From positions 1-64,000 of the forward strand of contig UQFO01000005.1 in NCBI GenBank assembly GCA_900540275.1: DNA of 64,000 nucleotides. Reading direction: 5' to 3'. The notes beneath the pieces were generated by a model. The model ran no database searches and was not told the origin of the DNA. It worked only from the letters and a program-made list of their open reading frames with translations. This document shows positions 59,329 through 64,000 of this stretch, piece after piece. The DNA is from an uncultured Oscillospiraceae bacterium (lineage in GTDB: Bacteria; Bacillota; Clostridia; Oscillospirales; Acutalibacteraceae). The position numbers were made by a program, and so were the translations under genes. Position 1 is the stretch's first letter. Every line of letters starts with the position of its first letter.

Positions 59329-59958
59329 TCAAACCGGGAACCGGTCCTTGTGGTGTAATTTCAATTGATCCGCTGTCTGGTTCAAATGAATCATTTCAAT
59401 AATTTCAAGCCCTGTGTCAAACATAACAGGCCGTTCGTCCCTGCCAAGCGCCACATGGAATTCCCCGCCGCAGGCAAAAAGCACCAGCACCCGGTCCACA
59501 CTGTGCAGCGTAAACACCGTTGCGTTTGCCCTGCTTACAAGCTCTGCCGCGTCCTGCGGGGTAAACCCATTTTTGCCAATACATGCAGACAACGCCGCAA
59601 AAAAGACCAAATCCAAAAATTCATACTGCTCCTTTGGGTAAGCCCTGGGCAGAAGCTTTAAAAAATTTTTGTCTATTTCCTCAAACAGAACAAGCTCCTG
59701 CGGCGCTATCCCGGCCGGCGCTGTCTCCGGTGAAAAAATTTTCGCCATTTCTTCAATGGAATACCTGTCCTTCAGCTCCAGAATAGACCGGATACGGCTG
59801 AGAATCTGTTCCCGCGGCAAAAATGTTTCCTGGCCGGTATAGGACGGCTGTTTAATAAACCATTCCTCTGGAATCAGCCTTTCCCGCTTCCAGCGGTAAA
59901 GCTGCCCGTATGAAATTCCAGTCATAGCAAGCAAATCCTTTTTTGATATCAGGTTCAC
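59329..59958 (-). CDS. yhbD: YhbD-like regulator (DUF4004)
   Basis: Protein of 209 residues: an N-terminal MerR-like helix-turn-helix (I-S-K-K-D-L-L-A-M-T-G-I-S-Y-G-Q-L-Y-R-W-K-R) and a C-terminal DUF4004 domain. It is the first gene of the unit with the bactofilin 20 bases downstream. Its promoter is filled by a perfect dyad, so it probably represses itself and the bactofilin. Confidence 0.82.
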   Translation of the reverse strand: MNLISKKDLLAMTGISYGQLYRWKRERLIPEEWFIKQPSYTGQETFLPREQILSRIRSILELKDRYSIEEMAKIFSPETAPAGIAPQELVLFEEIDKNFLKLLPRAYPKEQYEFLDLVFFAALSACIGKNGFTPQDAAELVSRANATVFTLHSVDRVLVLFACGGEFHVALGRDERPVMFDTGLEIIEMIHLNQTADQLKLHHKDRFPV

Positions 59959-59998
59959 CTCATAGCCTCCCGTGTAACAATGTTTTATTTGTTGCTTT

Positions 59999-60028
59999 CA
60001 CTGTAACATAACATTGTTACAGTGTCAA
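59999..60028 (-). promoter_or_regulatory. yhbD promoter embedded in a perfect operator
   Basis: Reverse-strand TTGACA (60028-60023) and TACAGT (60005-60000), 17-base spacer. CACTGTAAC (59999-60007) and GTTACAGTG (60016-60024) form a perfect dyad over the promoter; a third half-site GTAACAATGTT lies near 59973. Confidence 0.8.
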
Positions 60029-60169
60029 CAGTTTTTTTCTATTTATTCTTTGGTATGTTCTTACAATCTTTTTGCTTTCTTTTTACCCCGCCCATTTTCC
60101 CCTTTTACATTGCCCATTTATAATAAAACTGCGAAAATAACGCAAATATGAGTAAAAAGAGGTATAAAA

Positions 60170-62716
60170 ATGAAAGCGAACAACAGCTTAAAAAAAGCCG
60201 TTGCCGTTTTGACCTGCGCGGCCGTCCTGATGGCTGCCGGGGCAAGCACGATGGCTTTGACTGAAAAAGCGGATAATACGATTAAAATCGCCGCCATGTC
60301 AGACACGCATTATCTGCCGCCCGACATGATTAAGGACACCGCAGACTACAAAACTCATCTCAACAGCGACCGGAAAATGTTCACCGAAAGCAGCGCAATC
60401 CTTGATAAAATGCTCGATACAGTCAGGGAGGAGCAGCCGGACGTCCTGCTAATCAGCGGCGACCTGACGAAGGACGGCGAGCTGGAAGGGCACCGCGCGC
60501 TGGCTCAGAAGCTTGAGGTGCTGAAAAAGGATTTGCCAAATCTCCATGTTTACGTGACAAACGGAAACCACGACGTCCGAAACTCCAACGCAATGAATTT
60601 TAATACCGGCGATGGAACCGCCGTACCTGCAGAGCGCACACAGCCGCAGGATTTTATTGACGCGTACGCAAATGTGACCTATCAGGACAGCAGCGTAATT
60701 GCCCGCTACACGCCCCCGCAGGGAGAACAGTCCGGACAGCTTTCCTACGCGGCCCGGCCGAAGGACGGCTTTACGTTTATTGTAATGGACAGCGGCCGGT
60801 ACAGCAGCGACAATACTGATTCCGGCAAGGATGAACACGAAACAAGCGGGGCTATCAGCGAAAGCCTCAAGGCATGGGTGCTCGGCCAGGTGGAAGAAGC
60901 AAAGCTTCGCGGAGACACGGTGATTGGTATGCAGCACCACGGCATGGTACCGCATTTCAGCATGGAGCCGGATGTTCTTCCGGAATACCTCGTCAATGGT
61001 TACGAGCGGCTTTCACAGGAGTTTGCGGACGCGGGCATGCAGTATATTTTCACCGGCCATATGCACGCAAACGATATTGCATCTGTCACGACAGCGCAGG
61101 GCAACACGCTTTATGATATCGAGACAGGCTCCCTGGTGACATATCCCTCCCCCGCCAGAAGGGTCGATATTACGCGCACCGTCGAAAACGGCACGGTAAC
61201 GGAGAACACCGGCATCCGTACGCTTTCAAACGCCGGCCCGATTACCTTTACCAACCCGCTGACCGGTGAAGAACAGACGATTGACGATATTACCGCGTAT
61301 GGCAAACAGCACGGTTTCTCAAACGATATGCTTGAAACAGCCGCGAACGGGTTCCTTCATACGCTCTATGCCCAGGTTATTGAACAGGGCGGCTCCAAGA
61401 AGGCGCTGGAACAGCTTATCGGCGATTTGGCCGGCGATTCCCTGCCAATCAAAGACCTTACTATTGAGAAGCTGTTAAGCGTGGGCCTTCCCCTTCTGCT
61501 GCCGGACGCGCCTGACCCGAATGAAAAGCTCAATATTTATTACAGCGCCCCGAATGTCCGCGTGGAATACGGCGCGGGAGACAACGCAAACAAAATCGAT
61601 ATTCCGGTCCAGGCGCTTAATGAGGCGCTCGGCTATACCTTTGAAACGGCAGACGGGATGCTTCAAAACCCTGAAGCTCTCGATGAAATTGTGAAAAACC
61701 TTGTAGAAGCCCTGACATCCATGACCGTTTATGACGACGGAACACAGGCAAAAACGCTGCTTGACCTTGCAAATTACACCTATCAGACCCATCTGGACGG
61801 CAGCGACGGCAAAGAACCGGAAGCCTGGGTTACCGCTTCTATCGGCGCGCTCCTCGACGGCTCGCTTGTCGACCGGCTCGTAAACGTCGTGCTTGACCAG
61901 GTTACGTCCGCGGCTGGAACGCTCGCCGGGCAAATCAGCCTCAGGGGATTTTTAGGTATGAAGGGCGTCAACGTAAACGACAAAACTGTTTTAGCGCTTG
62001 ACGGCCGCACGCCCCTGCTCAACGCCGCAAATGAAAACACCAAGGATACGCTCAATATGATTGTGCTGATAATCAACGGCGCGCTGGAGGGCGACTACAG
62101 CAACTTCGACGGCGTAAACGCTTATATACCGGAAAATTATACACTGAAAGATTTGCTGGACGACGTAAACATAATTCTCGGTTCCATCGGAGCGGAGGCG
62201 TCGTTCGATATCGGTTCGATATTAAAAGGCCTGGTTAACGGGCAGGACGGCCAGGAAGGCCTTCTGACGAATGAGCTTCGCGCGCAGCTCGGCGCGTTTG
62301 CCGCCGGAGTCATCTCATCGTTTGTGCACGACGACAACTACCCGGAAGATAACAATACGGTAATCACCTATACCTGGAAGCTCACGGAGGAACCTACAGA
62401 CCCGACGGACGCGCCCACGGACGCACCGACGGACACACCCACGGACGCACCGACAGACACACCCACGGACGCGCCGACGGATGCCCCGACGGACGCACCC
62501 ACGGACGTACCCACGGACGTACCCACGGACGCGCCGACAGATGCCCCGGTTATCCCCACAGATGCTCCCACACAGAACGCCGGTGAAGGCAAAGACCCGG
62601 GTGTCGCAACAGGCGACCAGTCGCCTGCTGCCGCGGTTTTCGCCCTCTGCGTTTTGTCCCTGAGCTGTGCGGCGGTTATCGTCATAAGGAACAAAAAAGT
62701 GAAAAAAGCCGGATGA
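60170..62716 (+). CDS. surface metallophosphoesterase with Pro-Thr-Asp repeats
   Basis: Protein of 848 residues: signal peptide, calcineurin-like phosphoesterase (about 40-330: M-S-D-T-H-Y, S-G-D-L-T-K-D-G, T-N-G-N-H-D, G-M-Q-H-H-G, F-T-G-H-M-H), long helical region, a P-T-D-A/P-T-D-V repeat (about 742-800) as wall spacer, then G-V-A-T-G-D, a hydrophobic helix and basic tail that may act as a sortase-type anchor. It probably cleaves phosphodiesters or phosphomonoesters at the surface. AGAGGTA lies upstream of ATG 60170. Confidence 0.88.
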   Translation: MKANNSLKKAVAVLTCAAVLMAAGASTMALTEKADNTIKIAAMSDTHYLPPDMIKDTADYKTHLNSDRKMFTESSAILDKMLDTVREEQPDVLLISGDLTKDGELEGHRALAQKLEVLKKDLPNLHVYVTNGNHDVRNSNAMNFNTGDGTAVPAERTQPQDFIDAYANVTYQDSSVIARYTPPQGEQSGQLSYAARPKDGFTFIVMDSGRYSSDNTDSGKDEHETSGAISESLKAWVLGQVEEAKLRGDTVIGMQHHGMVPHFSMEPDVLPEYLVNGYERLSQEFADAGMQYIFTGHMHANDIASVTTAQGNTLYDIETGSLVTYPSPARRVDITRTVENGTVTENTGIRTLSNAGPITFTNPLTGEEQTIDDITAYGKQHGFSNDMLETAANGFLHTLYAQVIEQGGSKKALEQLIGDLAGDSLPIKDLTIEKLLSVGLPLLLPDAPDPNEKLNIYYSAPNVRVEYGAGDNANKIDIPVQALNEALGYTFETADGMLQNPEALDEIVKNLVEALTSMTVYDDGTQAKTLLDLANYTYQTHLDGSDGKEPEAWVTASIGALLDGSLVDRLVNVVLDQVTSAAGTLAGQISLRGFLGMKGVNVNDKTVLALDGRTPLLNAANENTKDTLNMIVLIINGALEGDYSNFDGVNAYIPENYTLKDLLDDVNIILGSIGAEASFDIGSILKGLVNGQDGQEGLLTNELRAQLGAFAAGVISSFVHDDNYPEDNNTVITYTWKLTEEPTDPTDAPTDAPTDTPTDAPTDTPTDAPTDAPTDAPTDVPTDVPTDAPTDAPVIPTDAPTQNAGEGKDPGVATGDQSPAAAVFALCVLSLSCAAVIVIRNKKVKKAG
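62394..62570. repeat. 12-bp P-T-D-x coding repeats
   Basis: About 14 degenerate in-frame copies of a ccgacggacgcn-type unit encoding Pro-Thr-Asp-Ala/Val/Thr; the length could vary by slippage without changing the frame. Confidence 0.8.
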
Positions 62717-62739
62717 TTGCTATTCCTCCTTCTATATGG

Positions 62740-62779
62740 AAAGCGGCGCCGCTGTGCAGATGCATAACGGCGCCGCTTT
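62740..62779. terminator. bidirectional terminator
   Basis: AAAGCGGCGCCG (62740-62751) and CGGCGCCGCTTT (62768-62779), then T residues. Confidence 0.85.
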
Positions 62780-62785
62780 TCTTTT

Positions 62786-63520
62786 CTACTGGTTTTTTTC
62801 GCAGTAGTACACAATTGCGCTGCTGACAAAACCGGCGGTTCCTTCCCCGTACTGGTCAATATTCTTACGGAACCGTTCGTCCTCACGGTACATCCCGCCA
62901 AGAGCGGAAAGCACCTCCTTTGTACAGGGGTAGAAGCTTTCGGTAATCGTCCGCCGGAGCAGCCCGACCTGCTTCTGTACCGCATCGTCGCCGTAATCCC
63001 TGTCCCTGAGCCTGGAAAATTCCTCAAAATGGCTCATGAGGAGCGCCTGCGCACTTTGAAGCTCCTGTCCGGATTTTCCCTCTGCCTGTTTTTCATACGC
63101 CTGCCACTGCGGCGTAGCGCCCCACTTTTTCTTTGCTTCCTTTTTATATGCTTCGATTTGTTCTGTACTGAATGCTTTTAAATCCATATAGCTCATTCCT
63201 TTCTCCTGTGCGCCAAGGGCCAGGCGTATTAAGCGTTCCAAACGGTCGCGCTTCATGCGAAGCAGCTCGACCTGCCTTGAAAGCGCCGCGCGGCGGTCAA
63301 AGGACGGGCTGTCGAGAATCTCCTTGATTTCCTTGAGCGGAAAATCGAGCTCCCGAAAAAACAGGATTTGAGACAGCCGCTCAAGCGCCGTATCGTCATA
63401 CAGCCGGTACCCGGCGTCTGTTATCCCGCTGGGAGCAAGCAGCCCGATTTCGTCGTAATAATGCAGTGTGCGTACGCTCACACCGCTGATACGGCTGACC
63501 TCTTTAACTGTCTTCATCAT
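62786..63520 (-). CDS. MerR-family regulator with TipAS-type domain
   Basis: Protein of 244 residues: MerR helix-turn-helix (T-V-K-E-V-S-R-I-S-G-V-S-V-R-T-L-H-Y-Y-D-E-I-G-L-L), coiled coil, then a TipAS-like drug-recognition domain. GGAGGAGAG precedes ATG 63520. Probably senses a thiopeptide or other drug and autoregulates. Confidence 0.88.
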   Translation of the reverse strand: MMKTVKEVSRISGVSVRTLHYYDEIGLLAPSGITDAGYRLYDDTALERLSQILFFRELDFPLKEIKEILDSPSFDRRAALSRQVELLRMKRDRLERLIRLALGAQEKGMSYMDLKAFSTEQIEAYKKEAKKKWGATPQWQAYEKQAEGKSGQELQSAQALLMSHFEEFSRLRDRDYGDDAVQKQVGLLRRTITESFYPCTKEVLSALGGMYREDERFRKNIDQYGEGTAGFVSSAIVYYCEKNQ

Positions 63521-63544
63521 ACTCTCCTCCCCTGGCTTGCTTTG

Positions 63545-63575
63545 AGCATACACTATGACGCTGCGTGAGAGTCAA
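63545..63575 (-). promoter_or_regulatory. MerR-type promoter with 19-bp spacer
   Basis: Reverse-strand TTGACT (63575-63570) and TATGCT (63550-63545), 19-base spacer holding a GACGC-TGCGT-like near-dyad, as expected for MerR activation of its own gene. Confidence 0.75.
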
Positions 63576-63706
63576 GCGTTTTCTAAAAAATTTAATAATT
63601 TTACAGCACTCTAAAGCTGAATTTTTTCAGCACCAGCCTGCGGGGCGGCTTATGGCGCGGTTATGACATTCCCTGCTGGTTTGCCCGTCCCTATAATAAG
63701 GGCTTT

Positions 63707-64000
63707 TTAACCGTTTTTGTCCAAAATCAGTTCCGCCGGGCAATTCCTGTAAAACGCCCGTTTTGCCTGTTCATATTGTTCCCCGCCCTTTTCCGTAGAC
63801 ATAATAAAGCTCATACAGATAACCCTGCGGTTCGGCAAAAACAGGAACCGGCGTTTTACCTTCGCTTTTGGGAGCATGGAAAAAACAAACCGTTTGAGCG
63901 GAAAGCCCCGGTAAGTATCCTCCTCCTCCGCCGCAAACGCCAATCCATTCCATGATAACTGTTTTCTCGACAGCCACGTACATTCGGAAACACCCCTGCC
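63707..64000 (-). CDS. C-terminal part of an unknown protein cut by the right edge
   Basis: Reverse-strand frame open from the window edge to a TAG/TAA-type stop at 63707, at least 97 residues (W-L-S-R-K-Q-L-S-W-N-G-L-A-F-A-A-E ... A-E-L-I-L-D-K-N-G). The start lies outside. Mixed alpha/beta, basic; no motif recognised. A competing frame here reads as low-quality Gly/Val sequence. Confidence 0.55.
   Translation of the reverse strand, partial: GRGVSECTWLSRKQLSWNGLAFAAEEEDTYRGFPLKRFVFSMLPKAKVKRRFLFLPNRRVICMSFIMSTEKGGEQYEQAKRAFYRNCPAELILDKNG

Overview
The window looks like the chromosome of a gut-type low- to mid-GC Clostridia, most likely an Oscillospirales/Ruminococcaceae relative. This is inferred from gene content: ylxM-ffh-rpsP-KH order, ThiT under a TPP riboswitch, catalytic-domain-free secreted CBM26 starch-binding proteins, a Pro-Thr-Asp-rich surface protein, a KdpFABCDE system and Gram-positive-style Shine-Dalgarno sequences. 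No rRNA, tRNA or CRISPR array was seen.

Region 1 (1-about 11,160) is the AT-richer early/lysogeny arm of a prophage that runs off the left edge. A leftward early operon encodes a DUF1064 protein, DnaC-like helicase loader, DnaD-like initiator, SSB, a putative annealing protein, a pentapeptide-repeat protein and small unknowns. It starts at a Cro-like gene that faces a CI-like repressor across three ACAAG-N3-CTTGT operators. The repressor has no self-cleavage domain. A small gene converges on its 3' end from a promoter whose spacer is a GAAC-N4-GTTC (LexA/DinR-type) box, suggesting SOS induction through an antirepressor. Between this switch and the large serine integrase lie an orphan LytTR response regulator, a recombinase domain lacking its catalytic serine, and a lipoprotein.

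Region 2 (11,200-25,000) is mostly chromosome: a recombinase remnant and stacked hairpins, a secreted NlpC/P60-like cell-wall hydrolase, two paralogous CBM26 proteins, an amidohydrolase, a DUF1015 protein, thiT with its riboswitch, ylxM-ffh-rpsP-khpA, a MerR-ABC exporter cassette and small membrane proteins.

Region 3 (25,100-35,400) is a carbohydrate cluster. A ROK-SIS fusion is transcribed rightward. Divergently run a PfkB kinase, NagB-like protein, GH4 glycosidase, DeoR regulator, ABC importer and mutarotase-like protein. Inverted repeats cover both promoters of the divergent region, and another pair flanks the deoR promoter. Active-site changes in the ROK and NagB-like proteins suggest an unusual sugar.

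Region 4 (35,400-64,000) holds kdpFABC-(unknown)-kdpDE, dapA, an XRE protein with a long glycine/hydrophobic repeat, nadBC next to a decayed secreted-protein gene, hflX, a ricin-type/caspase-like secreted protein with a partner, a tandem family of three small membrane proteins (the third frameshifted in a poly-T tract), aroE-aroK, acpP, a manganese catalase, a YhbD-bactofilin pair with a clear operator, a surface metallophosphoesterase and a MerR/TipAS regulator.
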